Origin: Vibrio gallicus | Lineage (GTDB): Bacteria > Pseudomonadota > Gammaproteobacteria > Enterobacterales > Vibrionaceae | Length of the DNA stretch: 64,000 nt | Assembly: GCF_024346875.1 (NCBI RefSeq) | Contig: NZ_AP024871.1 | Span: 1-64,000, forward strand | Direction of reading: 5' to 3' | In this document: positions 52,129-61,728 of the stretch, in pieces | How the letters are laid out: each line of letters starts with the position of its first letter | Numbering within the stretch: position 1 is the first letter of the stretch | Program-made: the position numbers and the translations under genes | The notes under the pieces: generated by a model | Seen by the model: only the letters and a program-made list of their open reading frames with translations | Told to the model about the DNA's origin: nothing | Databases searched by the model: none

Positions 52129-53868
52129 ATGTCATTATTAGAAGTTAAAAATCTCCGTATAGAATACCCGTCGCGTCATGGAGTACATGCTGCGGTTAAA
52201 TCGTTATCGCTTACCGTTGAGCGTGGCGAAATCGTGGGTGTGGTTGGTGAATCTGGCGCGGGTAAATCCACGGTTGGCAATGGGGTTATCGACCTGCTAA
52301 GTCCTCCTGGAATGATTGCCGATGGCGAGGTATTTTTAGATGGTGAGAAAATATCTGGTTTATCTCCTGAGGAGATGCGTAAGGTTCGCGGTTCAAAAAT
52401 AGGGTTTATCTTTCAAGACCCTATGACGTCATTAAACCCTCTGTTTACAGTGGAGCACCAACTCAAGGAGACCATTCATGCCAACATGAAGGTAACGGAT
52501 GAGGAGGCATATTCTCGTTCACTTGAGTTAATGAATAAGGTTGGGATTCCACAACCTGAAAATAGGTTAAAGCAATACCCTCATCAGTTCTCTGGCGGTA
52601 TGCGTCAGCGCGTTGTGATTGCAATTGCACTGGCTGGCGAACCCGATCTTATTATCGCCGATGAGCCAACCACAGCACTTGATGTATCAATTCAAGATCA
52701 AATCCTAAATCTAATCCGAGAGTTATGTATTCAACAAAATGTTGGCTGCATGCTGGTTACTCACGATATGGGTGTGGTTTCAAATGTCACCGACCGTGTG
52801 GCGGTTATGTATCGCGGTGATTTAGTTGAGTTTGGGCCAACCTCTAAGGTACTAAGTGACCCTGACCACCCATATACGCGTAGTCTTATTTCAGCGGTTC
52901 CTCGCTCAGACAAAAAATTAGACCGCTTTCCATTGGTAAGTTACATCGAAGAAGCAACGGAGATGGAACCGTTAGATGTTAAGAATCACTGGTTAGGTCA
53001 AAGCCAGGATCAACGTGACTATAGCGGTCCTTTACTTAAGGTTGAGGATGTAAACCTGCGCTTTGTTACCAAGGATTCACTATTTGAGAGCCGCAGGGAA
53101 TATGTTCAAGCTTCGAACGAGGTTAGCTTTGAGGTATTCGAGGGCGAAACCTTTGGTTTAGTGGGGGAATCTGGATCAGGGAAATCAACCATTGCTCGAA
53201 TTATAGCAGGGCTGTACCCACCTGATTCTGGCAAGGTGAGCTTTGAAGGGATTGACCTTACCGCACTTAAAACTGAAAAACAGCGTCGCCCGATGCGTCG
53301 TCAGATGCAGATGGTGTTTCAGAACCCGTATACCTCTATGAATCCGCGCATGAAGATCATGGATATCATCGCAGAACCTATTCGTTTTCATAAGCTTACA
53401 CGCAATGAAAATGAAACTCGCCAGATAGTATATGACCTGCTTGATCATGTAGGGCTAGGGCGTATGGCCGCGGTGAAATACCCGCATGAATTCTCAGGGG
53501 GACAGCGTCAGCGTATATCGATAGCACGCGCATTGGCGACTCGACCTCGCTTGCTTATTTGTGATGAACCTACCTCTGCACTGGATGTTTCGGTGCAGGC
53601 GCAGATCCTTAATCTCTTGAAAGACCTTCAAGATGAACTGAATCTAACCATGTTGTTTATTAGTCATGACCTGCCTGTTATCCGTCAGATGTGTGACCGA
53701 ATTGGTGTGATGAAAATGGGAACCTTGCTTGAGGTTGCCCCGACAGAACAACTATTCGAATCCCCTAAACATGATTACAGCCAGCAATTAATTTCATTAA
53801 TGCCTGAATTCAAAGGATTAAGAGAATACGACATTAATGAACAAAACTCCGCTTTAGCCGATGCTTAG
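52129..53868 (+). CDS. Dipeptide/glutathione-type ABC importer, fused dual ATPase
   Basis: The 579-residue product contains two complete ABC ATPase domains in one chain. The first has Walker A at 40-48 (GESGAGKST), signature FSGGMRQR and Walker B LIIADEPT. The second has Walker A at 346-354 (GESGSGKST), signature FSGGQRQR and Walker B LLICDEPT. This DppD-DppF fusion occurs in GsiA and YejF, and the gene order ATPase-SBP-permease-permease is that of gsiABCD. The frame extends to 52012, but ATG 52129 (MSLLEVKNLRIEY) is the family start. Confidence 0.92.
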   Translation: MSLLEVKNLRIEYPSRHGVHAAVKSLSLTVERGEIVGVVGESGAGKSTVGNGVIDLLSPPGMIADGEVFLDGEKISGLSPEEMRKVRGSKIGFIFQDPMTSLNPLFTVEHQLKETIHANMKVTDEEAYSRSLELMNKVGIPQPENRLKQYPHQFSGGMRQRVVIAIALAGEPDLIIADEPTTALDVSIQDQILNLIRELCIQQNVGCMLVTHDMGVVSNVTDRVAVMYRGDLVEFGPTSKVLSDPDHPYTRSLISAVPRSDKKLDRFPLVSYIEEATEMEPLDVKNHWLGQSQDQRDYSGPLLKVEDVNLRFVTKDSLFESRREYVQASNEVSFEVFEGETFGLVGESGSGKSTIARIIAGLYPPDSGKVSFEGIDLTALKTEKQRRPMRRQMQMVFQNPYTSMNPRMKIMDIIAEPIRFHKLTRNENETRQIVYDLLDHVGLGRMAAVKYPHEFSGGQRQRISIARALATRPRLLICDEPTSALDVSVQAQILNLLKDLQDELNLTMLFISHDLPVIRQMCDRIGVMKMGTLLEVAPTEQLFESPKHDYSQQLISLMPEFKGLREYDINEQNSALADA

Positions 53869-53876
53869 GCTAAAGC
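53851..53876 (+). other. Intercistronic hairpin at the end of the ATPase gene
   Basis: A perfect 9-bp stem (53851-53859 with 53868-53876) spans the ATPase stop codon. It lacks a T run and may stabilise or process the mRNA upstream of the solute-binding protein gene. Confidence 0.55.
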
Positions 53877-53923
53877 GCTTAAAACAAACTAGGGACTAGA
53901 ATCCCGCATAAAGGAGATATGCA

Positions 53924-55483
53924 ATGAAAACCATTAAGACCAAATTGGCTGTCGCTTTGGCAGCTGCTGGCCTTGCATTTGGTGCAAGTGCTGCCGACAT
54001 CAAAGTTGCTTATGATGCCGATCCAGTATCTCTTGATCCGCATGAGCAGCTATCAGGTGGCACACTTCAAATGTCACACATGGTATTTGACCCACTTGTT
54101 CGTTATACCCAAAAGCTAGATTTTGAACCGCGCCTAGCAACGAGCTGGGACCGTATTAATGATACAACCGTGCGTTTCAACCTGCGCAAGGGTGTGAAGT
54201 TCCATTCTGGCAATGAGATGACAGCTGATGATGTTGTATGGACATTTGATCGTCTAAAAGACTCTCCAGATTTTAAAGCTATCTTTTCTCCGTTTGAGAA
54301 AATGGTGAAGGTAGATGAGTACACCGTAGAGCTTGTATCTAAAGGGGCTTTTCCTCTTGTGCTGCAAACTGCAACCTACATTTTCCCAATGGATAGTAAG
54401 TTCTACTCAGGTAAAACCACTGATGGTTTAGATAAGTCTGAGGTTGTGAAACATGGCAACTCATTTGCTTCTACTCATGTTTCAGGTACGGGTCCATTCG
54501 TCGTTAAATCACGCGAGCAAGGCGTAAAGGTTGAGTTTGAACGCTTTGACGGTTACTGGGATAAAGAATCTAAAGGCAATGTAGACAACCTAACTTTAGT
54601 GCCTATCAAAGAAGATGCGACCCGTGTTGCTGCGCTTCTTTCTGGTGGTGTCGATATGATTGCACCAGTAGCACCTAATGATCACAACCGCGTGCAAAAT
54701 GCGAAAGGTGTGAATCTTGTGACTCTACCAGGCACTCGAATCATCACTTTCCAATTGAACCAAGAAAGTAACCCAGCACTTAAAGATGTACGCGTGCGTC
54801 AGGCTATTGTTCATGCAATTAACAATGATGGAATTGTTAAGAAGATCATGAAAGGCTTTGGAACCACTGCGGGCCAACAAGGTCCAGAAGGTTATGCAGG
54901 CTATGATGCAGATCTAGTGCCTCGCTATGACCTTAAGAAAGCTAAGCAACTGATGAAAGACGCTGGCTATGAAGATGGCTTCTCTTTGAGCATGATGGCA
55001 CCAAATAACCGTTATGTGAATGATGCAAAAGTAGCTCAAGCAACTGCGGCAATGCTATCTAAGATTGGTATCAAGGTTGACCTTAAGACCATGCCTAAAG
55101 CGCAATACTGGCCTGAGTTTGATAAGTGTGCAGCAGATATGCTGATGATTGGTTGGCATGCAGATACAGAGGATTCAGCAAACTTCTCTGAGTTCTTAAC
55201 TATGACGCGTAACGAAGAAACGGGTCGCGGTCAGTATAACTGTGGTCACTATTCGAATCCTGAGCTAGATAAACTGGTTGAGGCTTCAAACGTAGAGACT
55301 GACCCAGCTAAGCGTTCGGCAATGCTGCAGAAGGTTGAGAAGATGCTCTACGATGACGCGGCATTTGTTCCTCTACACTGGCAAAACCTAGCTTGGGGTG
55401 CAAAGTCTAACGTACATATTGAACCAATCGTCAACGCAATGAACTTCCCATACTTTGGCGATTTGGTTGTCGACGAAAAATAG
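53924..55483 (+). CDS. Peptide/glutathione-type solute-binding protein
   Basis: This periplasmic binding protein of the DppA/OppA/GsiB class has a signal peptide cleaved near ASA-AD (after residue 23) and a mature part of about 496 residues. Family segments include DPVSLDPHEQLSGG, LRKGVKFHSGNEMTADDVVWTFDRL and the GTGPFVVK motif. The ribosome site AAAGGAGAT is strong, which fits high expression. The ligand (dipeptide, glutathione or other peptide) cannot be read from sequence. A hairpin terminator separates it from the permease genes. Confidence 0.93.
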   Translation: MKTIKTKLAVALAAAGLAFGASAADIKVAYDADPVSLDPHEQLSGGTLQMSHMVFDPLVRYTQKLDFEPRLATSWDRINDTTVRFNLRKGVKFHSGNEMTADDVVWTFDRLKDSPDFKAIFSPFEKMVKVDEYTVELVSKGAFPLVLQTATYIFPMDSKFYSGKTTDGLDKSEVVKHGNSFASTHVSGTGPFVVKSREQGVKVEFERFDGYWDKESKGNVDNLTLVPIKEDATRVAALLSGGVDMIAPVAPNDHNRVQNAKGVNLVTLPGTRIITFQLNQESNPALKDVRVRQAIVHAINNDGIVKKIMKGFGTTAGQQGPEGYAGYDADLVPRYDLKKAKQLMKDAGYEDGFSLSMMAPNNRYVNDAKVAQATAAMLSKIGIKVDLKTMPKAQYWPEFDKCAADMLMIGWHADTEDSANFSEFLTMTRNEETGRGQYNCGHYSNPELDKLVEASNVETDPAKRSAMLQKVEKMLYDDAAFVPLHWQNLAWGAKSNVHIEPIVNAMNFPYFGDLVVDEK

Positions 55484-55564
55484 TACATACAGAAAAGCGG
55501 GGAGAGATACTTAAGCTCCCTGCAATGACATGACCGCTTAAAATTTGGCAGAAATGTCACTTTC

Positions 55565-55604
55565 GGTACCTAATCTTATTTCAGTCGGATTAGGTACCAT
55601 TTTT
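55565..55604 (+). terminator. Internal terminator between binding protein and permeases
   Basis: A perfect 11-bp stem (55565-55575 with 55588-55598) with a 12-base loop is followed by ATTTTTT. It is placed to reduce transcription of the permeases relative to the binding protein. Confidence 0.85.
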
Positions 55605-55645
55605 AAGACTGAAAATTTTATTAGATTGGATTAAGGGGCAAAGGA

Positions 55646-56623
55646 ATGTTTTCGTTTCTAGTCAAACGCCTGTATCAGGCCCTGGTAGTGATGTTTGTGA
55701 TCAGTTTGGTGGCGTTTGCTATCCAAGATAATCTTGGTGATCCTCTACGTGAACTAGTTGGTCAGTCAGTTTCAGATGCTGAGCGACAAGCTCTGCGTGA
55801 TGAAATGGGATTAAATGACCCCTTCATTACTAAATATACCCGCTTTGTTACCGCTGCAGTGCAGGGTGACTTAGGCACATCTTATTTCTTTAAACGCCCA
55901 GCGACAGAGGTCATATTAGATAAGTTGATACCAACCCTAGAGTTAGTGTTTGGTGCCAGTCTAATTATTATCGCCCTCTCTATTCCGTTAGGGGTTTATT
56001 CCGCAATTAACCCTAAGAGCTTCTTCACCAAGTTTGTAATGGCAATGAGCTCGGTAGGCATTTCAATACCAGTATTCCTAACCGCTATTATGTTGATGTA
56101 TGTCTTCTCTATCACCTTGGGTTGGCTGCCTTCATATGGGCGAGGAGAGACGGCGAATATCTTTGGCTGGGAATCAGGTTTCTTTACCAAGGATGGCCTA
56201 GCGCACCTGGTATTGCCATGCGTCTCCTTGGCCTCAATTATGCTTCCATTGTTTATTCGACTAGTGCGAGCAGAAATGCTTGAGGTACTGGGTTCTGAAT
56301 ACATTAAATTTGGTAAAGCGAAAGGGTTATCGCTTAAGAAGATTCATTATCAACACGCCCTAAAGAACACCATGTTACCGGTTCTTACGGTAGGGGGAGT
56401 GCAGATAGGGACTATGGTGGCATATACCATATTAACTGAGACTGTATTCCAATGGCCAGGAATGGGCTTCTTATTCTTAGAGGCGATTAACCGAGTCGAT
56501 ACACCGCTTATAACTGCATACGTTATCTTTGTTGGTCTGATATTTGTTGTTACTAACACCATAGTCGACCTTCTCTATGGTTTGATAAACCCTACCGTTA
56601 ACCTAACTAGCAAAGGAGCTTAA
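55646..56623 (+). CDS. Peptide ABC importer permease, DppB-type
   Basis: An inner-membrane permease of 325 residues with about six helices. It starts with the conserved FLVKRLYQALVVMFVISLVAFAI and ends with the DppB-type tail DLLYGLINPTVNL. The EAA loop that docks to the ATPase is in YIKFGKAKGLSLKKIHYQHALKN. It is followed 2 bp later by the second permease. Confidence 0.95.
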   Translation: MFSFLVKRLYQALVVMFVISLVAFAIQDNLGDPLRELVGQSVSDAERQALRDEMGLNDPFITKYTRFVTAAVQGDLGTSYFFKRPATEVILDKLIPTLELVFGASLIIIALSIPLGVYSAINPKSFFTKFVMAMSSVGISIPVFLTAIMLMYVFSITLGWLPSYGRGETANIFGWESGFFTKDGLAHLVLPCVSLASIMLPLFIRLVRAEMLEVLGSEYIKFGKAKGLSLKKIHYQHALKNTMLPVLTVGGVQIGTMVAYTILTETVFQWPGMGFLFLEAINRVDTPLITAYVIFVGLIFVVTNTIVDLLYGLINPTVNLTSKGA

Positions 56624-56625
56624 TT

Positions 56626-57564
56626 ATGGAACAAGCAGCAACCGCTCCTAGCCGTTGGCAGCGCATTAAGAACTCAGACATTCTGTACTACTTTTTACGC
56701 GATAAAGTGGCAATGTTCAGTGCGTTTGTATTTGCCTGCTTCTTGGTCGCCGCTATTGCCGCGCCGATCATCGCACCTACAAACCCTTACGATCTGACTG
56801 CTATCGATATTATGGATGCAGAGCTTCCGCCATCATGGATGGACGAGGGCGAGGCTCACTTTGTGCTTGGCACCGATGAGCAAGGTCGTGATATTTTCTC
56901 CACTATTCTGTATGGGGCTAGGCTTTCGTTAACCATTGGTTTCCTTGCTGTAGCTGTACAAATGGTATTAGGTATCGTGATTGGTCTTTCGGCTGGTTAC
57001 TTTGGCGGGCGTATTGATAGTTTCTTAATGCGCTTTGCTGATATTCAGCTTTCGTTCTCGACTATGATGGTTGCGATTATCGTTTCAGCGATCTTTAAGG
57101 CCAGCTTTGGTGGGGACTTTTATAGCCAATACGCAGTGATTATGCTGGTGGTTATTATCGGTATTGCGGAGTGGCCGCAGTATGCACGGACCATTCGTGC
57201 TTCGGTATTAGCCGAAAAGAAAAAGGAATATGTTGAGGCGGCGCGAGTGATGGGCTTTAAGGCTCCTCGAATCATGTTTCGTCATATTCTGCCAAACTGT
57301 TTATCGCCAATCTTGGTTATCTCAACCGTACAGATTGCGAATGCAATTATGTCAGAAGCAGCCCTGTCATTTCTTGGTTTAGGATTGCCTGTTGATCAGC
57401 CTTCATTGGGCGCACTAATCAGTACTGGATTTAACTATATATTCTCAGGAGCTTGGTGGATTACGGCCTTCCCTGGGGTGGTATTAGTTACTCTAGTCTT
57501 AGTGATCAATTTATTAGGTGACTGGTTAAGAGATGCATTTAACCCTAAGATTTATAAGGGTTAA
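56626..57564 (+). CDS. Peptide ABC importer permease, DppC-type
   Basis: The partner permease has 312 residues. The N-terminal region (RDKVAMFSAFVFACFLVAAIAAP) and the segment LGTDEQGRDIFSTILYGARLSL are hallmarks of the DppC/OppC group, and the EAA loop lies in YVEAARVMGFKAPRIMFRHILPN. It ends DWLRDAFNPK as usual. Its ribosome site AAGGAG overlaps the end of the previous gene. A terminator follows 20 bp later. Confidence 0.95.
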   Translation: MEQAATAPSRWQRIKNSDILYYFLRDKVAMFSAFVFACFLVAAIAAPIIAPTNPYDLTAIDIMDAELPPSWMDEGEAHFVLGTDEQGRDIFSTILYGARLSLTIGFLAVAVQMVLGIVIGLSAGYFGGRIDSFLMRFADIQLSFSTMMVAIIVSAIFKASFGGDFYSQYAVIMLVVIIGIAEWPQYARTIRASVLAEKKKEYVEAARVMGFKAPRIMFRHILPNCLSPILVISTVQIANAIMSEAALSFLGLGLPVDQPSLGALISTGFNYIFSGAWWITAFPGVVLVTLVLVINLLGDWLRDAFNPKIYKG

Positions 57565-57583
57565 TTTTTTCTAGGTATATTAG

Positions 57584-57614
57584 AAGCAGCCACAAATTAG
57601 TGGCTGCTTTTTTC
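57584..57614 (+). terminator. Terminator of the ABC importer operon
   Basis: A perfect 10-bp stem (57584-57593 with 57600-57609) with a six-base loop is followed by a T run. Confidence 0.92.
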
Positions 57615-57695
57615 GTTAAATTGACTTAGTTTTAACAATAGTATTAGTTGTGTTGATAGAGTGACCACTACCCAAGTTGAGATCTGGATCACATA

Positions 57696-58703
57696 GTGTC
57701 GACAAGCCAATTATTGATTGAATATAGATACAAGCTAGTTGCTTTAATTATTTTATTGATGCTGTTGGTGGAATCCACAACGTTAGGGTATTTTCCGTTG
57801 TTTTTGCTGTTGTTTGCATGGGTGACAGCATACGGAGTACGCTTGCTATACAGCATCTACTGTAAGCGCAAAAACAAATCACCTTCTTTAGGTCTACTTT
57901 CAATTACCGATGAGCCGATTCTTTCTCAGCCGGTATTCTACCTCGCCTTAATTGTCCCTTTATTCTGGGCCACGATTGTATTTCTGATCTCCTTTAGAGA
58001 TGTTTCGGTTAGCTTTGATGCCGAAGGGATGCAGGCGTTATACGAAACCTCCCGTTTTCCATTTATGATTTTGTGGTCTTCCATCCCATTGATGGCAATG
58101 GTTGCCTCTATTCATCGCACTAAACAGACTGAAAAGCAGATTTCAAAGGTAGAAAAACAGATTCATATGTCTGAGGTTAAGAATAATGCGGAGTTATTCC
58201 TGTCTCACTATGAATTCTATACCAAGGCGATCACTGAGGTGATGGAGAAGGTATTTGAACAAGCGCCGAACATCAACTTGATACACTACAGTAAAAAAGA
58301 AGCCTATATGAACATCTTCCGTGGTGCGAGTATCCGCCACGGCATTGCCGAGATATCGACAGACTTTTTTGAGCAACAACTGATTCAGTTTGAAGAAGCT
58401 AAGCATGAATATCTGGCGCTCTCATCCTTATTGCAAAGTGGTGGGGCCTTGAGTGAGCATCGTGTACGGTTGGTACGATATTCCCTACATCAGATCTTAA
58501 CCCGCATTGGATGCAATGTTGAGCATACCTTGTTTACCTCTACAGAGATGTGCTTGGAACAGGCCTACCGTGAGATCATGATCTTGATTTCTTTGTTAGA
58601 TATGCTCGCTAGAGAATTCCGCCATGAGTTGGAAGATGAGCGATGTGATAGCTATTTAAGTCGCTTGCCAATGGCACAAGCTACCAGCAGCAAATATGTA
58701 TAG
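57696..58703 (+). CDS. Membrane protein of unknown function, AbiC-like topology
   Basis: I do not recognise this 335-residue protein with certainty. It has four or so hydrophobic segments in the first 135 residues (about 12-50, 78-98, 119-135). A charged coiled-coil helix follows (HRTKQTEKQISKVEKQIHMSE, about 140-160), then a helical cytoplasmic domain of about 170 residues with NNAELFLSHYEFYTKAI. The order of membrane helices, coiled coil and N-x-F-x-x-Y-x-F-Y helix recalls putative phage abortive-infection proteins (putAbiC), but the match is by eye. The start is GTG with GGA 7 bases upstream. It is monocistronic after a terminator. Confidence 0.5.
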   Translation: MSTSQLLIEYRYKLVALIILLMLLVESTTLGYFPLFLLLFAWVTAYGVRLLYSIYCKRKNKSPSLGLLSITDEPILSQPVFYLALIVPLFWATIVFLISFRDVSVSFDAEGMQALYETSRFPFMILWSSIPLMAMVASIHRTKQTEKQISKVEKQIHMSEVKNNAELFLSHYEFYTKAITEVMEKVFEQAPNINLIHYSKKEAYMNIFRGASIRHGIAEISTDFFEQQLIQFEEAKHEYLALSSLLQSGGALSEHRVRLVRYSLHQILTRIGCNVEHTLFTSTEMCLEQAYREIMILISLLDMLAREFRHELEDERCDSYLSRLPMAQATSSKYV

Positions 58704-58812
58704 CTAGATTAGATAACTGACAAGACTATTTTAATAAGCAGTATTGGATTTGAAAATATATCGATACGGCATACACTCTTATTAGAATAATTATCTCAAG
58801 GGGTGGATATTT

Positions 58813-59217
58813 ATGAGGTTAAGGTACTGGCTAGTAGTAGCTTTACTCGGTTTAGGAAGCTCAACCGTAATGGCGGCAGAATACCTGTGTACTGCCACTC
58901 AATCGGCTTTTAATAAACCAGCTCAACTTAGTGAAGAGTGCCCTGTCGGCATAGCCCTAACTGGGAAGTCAAAACCCAAGCATAACCATTCTACGTTTTG
59001 GATTCAGTGTGGTGTCTTTCCTGAAGGCTTAACCATGGCTAACGTCGAAACACTATACCCCAATGTATCTGCGTCAATTTGGAGTAAACAAGAGCCATCT
59101 GGTATGCGCTGCTTGATTGGTCCCTATGAGAATTATTCACAAGTGCGCTTAGAGCTGACTCAACTAAAATCAGTGTCTGGATTTGAGAAATCCTTCATTC
59201 GTGAAGTGCAGAGATAA
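58813..59217 (+). CDS. Exported SPOR-like domain protein
   Basis: A 134-residue product with a signal peptide (cleavage near VMAA-EY). The mature part has a SPOR-type pattern: FWIQCGVFPE at the start, RCLIGPYENYSQVRLELTQLKSVSGFEKSFIRE at the end. SPOR domains bind denuded septal peptidoglycan. Four cysteines (C26, C43, C66, C100) suggest two disulfides in the periplasm. The ribosome site is AAGGGG. Confidence 0.72.
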   Translation: MRLRYWLVVALLGLGSSTVMAAEYLCTATQSAFNKPAQLSEECPVGIALTGKSKPKHNHSTFWIQCGVFPEGLTMANVETLYPNVSASIWSKQEPSGMRCLIGPYENYSQVRLELTQLKSVSGFEKSFIREVQR

Positions 59218-59330
59218 TTGTTTAAAGTCGTTTAAACATACCCTGTTATTGTGGCGGTGTGAGTTTGATTTGCTGAACGCACTTGATTGCTCAGGTTTAT
59301 ACCTTAACCGCTCTCATTCTGACGGATACA

Positions 59331-59358
59331 AAAAGGCCCCGCTATAGAGTAGGGCCTT
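59331..59358 (-). terminator. Terminator of gor
   Basis: A 7-bp AAGGCCC/GGGCCTT stem is followed on the minus strand by TTTTTG. It lies 25 bp past the gor stop codon. Confidence 0.8.
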
Positions 59359-59382
59359 GGTTATTTTTTACGAGAGTGATGC

Positions 59383-60738
59383 TTAACGCATTGTCACGAA
59401 TTCTTCAGAGCCGGTAGGGTGGATAGCGACTACCGCGTCGAAATCAGCCTTGGTTGCGCCCATCTTCATTGCAACACCGAAACCTTGAATCATTTCATCT
59501 ACGGTATAACCGATACCATGTAGGCCGACTACTTTCTCGTCATCACCAGCACATACCAGTTTCATCTTGCATGGTTGGCGGTGCTTGGTCACTGCGGTAT
59601 ACATAGCAGTAAAGCCTGAAGTATAAACTTTCACCTTATCTTCACCGTATTGCGCCTTTGCTTCTTGCTCAGTTAGGCCAATAGTGCCGATTGGCGGGTG
59701 GCTAAATACCACGGTAGGGATAAGTTTATAATCCATTTTTGCGTCAGGCTTATTATTAAATAAGCGCTCAGAAAGTTGGCGACCTGCTTTTACTGCTACA
59801 GGGGTCAGCTCTACGCCGCCTTCCATGATGTCACCGACACAGTAAATACCATCGATATTAGTCGTTTGGTATTCATCAACCTTGATGTAACCGCGCTCGT
59901 TCGTTTCAACACCAGTGTTGCTTAGGTTGATAGTATCGGTTGCTGGATGGCGACCGATAGCCCAGATAAGCTGGTCTACATTGTGGGTGTTGCCATTTTC
60001 AAGGTGTAAGGTCAGGCTACCATCAGCCTCTTTTACAACTTCTTTTGGTACTGAATGGGTATGCAGGGTTGGGCCTTCAGCTGCCATTACCTCGGTTAGA
60101 GTCTCGATGATCATCGGATCAAAGCTACGTAACGGAGACTCTTTGCGAACAAAAAGGTCAGTTTGTGTGCCAAGAGCACTCAATACGCCCGCAATCTCAA
60201 CTGCAATATAGCCAGCACCGATAACGGCTACGCGCTTAGGTTGCTCGTTTAGCTCAAAGAAGCCATTTGAATCAATGCCGTGCTCTGCTCCCGGAATATT
60301 TGGGATACTAGGACGTCCACCAACAGCAATCAGAATATGGTCTGCTGTATAGTGTTCACCATTAACTTCAACGGTCTTAGCATCCACAAATTTAGCAAAG
60401 CCTTTGATCACCTCAACCTTATTGTTACCCAGCACACGGTCATAAGATTGATGGATACGCCCGATATAGGCCTGACGATTTTCAATAAGGGTTGACCAGT
60501 TGAAGCCTTTTACATCTACATCAAAGCCATAGTCTTCAGCGTATAGGTTGATTGCTTCTGCTACTTGAGCGCCATGCCACATTACCTTTTTAGGTACGCA
60601 ACCAACATTCACACAGGTGCCGCCGAGATCTTTTGCTTCTATCAGTGCTACTTTCGCACCATACATTGCCGCGCGGTTTGCTGAGGCAATGCCGCCGCTA
60701 CCACCGCCGATGCAGATGTAGTCGAAATGAGTTGTCAT
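59383..60738 (-). CDS. gor: Glutathione reductase
   Basis: Gor regenerates GSH from GSSG with NADPH. The product (451 residues from ATG 60738) has the FAD-binding [13 protein letters not shown], the redox disulfide C42/C47 in [13 protein letters not shown], an NADPH-binding [13 protein letters not shown], and the C-terminal active-site histidine in AIHPTGSEE. The ATG at 60738 has GGAG 6 bases upstream, so it is preferred over 60750. It neighbours rlmJ and prlC as in E. coli. Confidence 0.97.
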   Translation of the reverse strand: MTTHFDYICIGGGSGGIASANRAAMYGAKVALIEAKDLGGTCVNVGCVPKKVMWHGAQVAEAINLYAEDYGFDVDVKGFNWSTLIENRQAYIGRIHQSYDRVLGNNKVEVIKGFAKFVDAKTVEVNGEHYTADHILIAVGGRPSIPNIPGAEHGIDSNGFFELNEQPKRVAVIGAGYIAVEIAGVLSALGTQTDLFVRKESPLRSFDPMIIETLTEVMAAEGPTLHTHSVPKEVVKEADGSLTLHLENGNTHNVDQLIWAIGRHPATDTINLSNTGVETNERGYIKVDEYQTTNIDGIYCVGDIMEGGVELTPVAVKAGRQLSERLFNNKPDAKMDYKLIPTVVFSHPPIGTIGLTEQEAKAQYGEDKVKVYTSGFTAMYTAVTKHRQPCKMKLVCAGDDEKVVGLHGIGYTVDEMIQGFGVAMKMGATKADFDAVVAIHPTGSEEFVTMR

Positions 60739-60784
60739 TTTGTTCTCCAAATTCTTATTGTCTTTGTTTTATATGGGGCACAAC

Positions 60785-61621
60785 TTATTCAGGTACAACC
60801 CACTCGACCTTAAAGTGACCAGTCGCAGGAGCAATTTCTTGCTTTAGCAGAGGCAATATCGCCTGCATTTGGCTTTCTAGTTTCCAAGGTGGGTTGATGA
60901 CGATCATGCCTGAAGCTGTCATACCGCGCTCATTGGTATCAGGGGATACACCAAGCTCAATCTGTAAAATTTTATTGATACCTAGTCCCTTTAGGGCCTC
61001 TAACATATCGTCGATGTCATAGCGGTTCACAACAGGGTACCAAATTGCATAGATACCAGTCGCCCAGCGTTTGTAACTTTGTGCGATAGCTCTTACTACA
61101 TCACGATATTCATGGGCTAATTCGTATGGAGGGTCGATGAGTACTAAGCCGCGACGCTCTTTTGGCGGTAAGCTTGCTTTCAGACGAGCAAAGCCATCTT
61201 CCTGATAGATGCTTACTTGGCGATCGCGATGAAACTCCTGCTGTAGAAGTGGATAGTCACTAGGGTGCAGCTCGGTCAGTATCATTCGGTCTTGTTTACG
61301 CAGTTGAGCACGAGCAACACGCGGTGAGCCAGGGTAGTAGCGCAATGCGTTGTCTTGATTCAGAACCTGAATGGCATTGAGGTAACTATCCAACTCTTGC
61401 GGCATAGAGTGCTGCCATATCTTAGCGATACCTTGCTTATATTCACCGGTCTTTTCTGACCATTCATGGGTTAGGTCATAGCGACCAACACCAGAGTGAG
61501 TGTCGTGATATACGAAGGGTTTATCTTTCTGCTTAAGTGCATCTAAAATGAGACTTTGAACTATGTGTTTTACAACGTCGGCATGGTTGCCCGCATGAAA
61601 GCTGTGACGATAACTGAGCAC
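60785..61621 (-). CDS. rlmJ: 23S rRNA (adenine-2030-N6)-methyltransferase RlmJ
   Basis: RlmJ methylates A2030 of 23S rRNA. Starting at GTG 61621 the product is 279 residues and matches the family N-terminus LSYRHSFHAGNHADVVKH. This start has AGGAA 6 bases upstream. The frame stays open to 61741, but that would overlap the divergent prlC start. The catalytic motif is LIDPPYE (DPPY type), and the segment HDTHSGVGRYDL is conserved. Confidence 0.95.
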   Translation of the reverse strand: MLSYRHSFHAGNHADVVKHIVQSLILDALKQKDKPFVYHDTHSGVGRYDLTHEWSEKTGEYKQGIAKIWQHSMPQELDSYLNAIQVLNQDNALRYYPGSPRVARAQLRKQDRMILTELHPSDYPLLQQEFHRDRQVSIYQEDGFARLKASLPPKERRGLVLIDPPYELAHEYRDVVRAIAQSYKRWATGIYAIWYPVVNRYDIDDMLEALKGLGINKILQIELGVSPDTNERGMTASGMIVINPPWKLESQMQAILPLLKQEIAPATGHFKVEWVVPE

Positions 61622-61728
61622 GGTATTTCCTAATGAACTTGGGGAAGACTTGATGCCAGTATACTTGAAAAATGTGCGCACTGTCCCAATGTTAAAGGCT
61701 ATAAGATAATCAATAAAGGGAACTTCTA

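Noticed and set aside
52129-60738. Functional link between a gsi-like importer and gor as a glutathione cluster
   Set aside because: gor sits with rlmJ and prlC in many gammaproteobacteria regardless of neighbours. It is on the other strand and two unrelated genes intervene.
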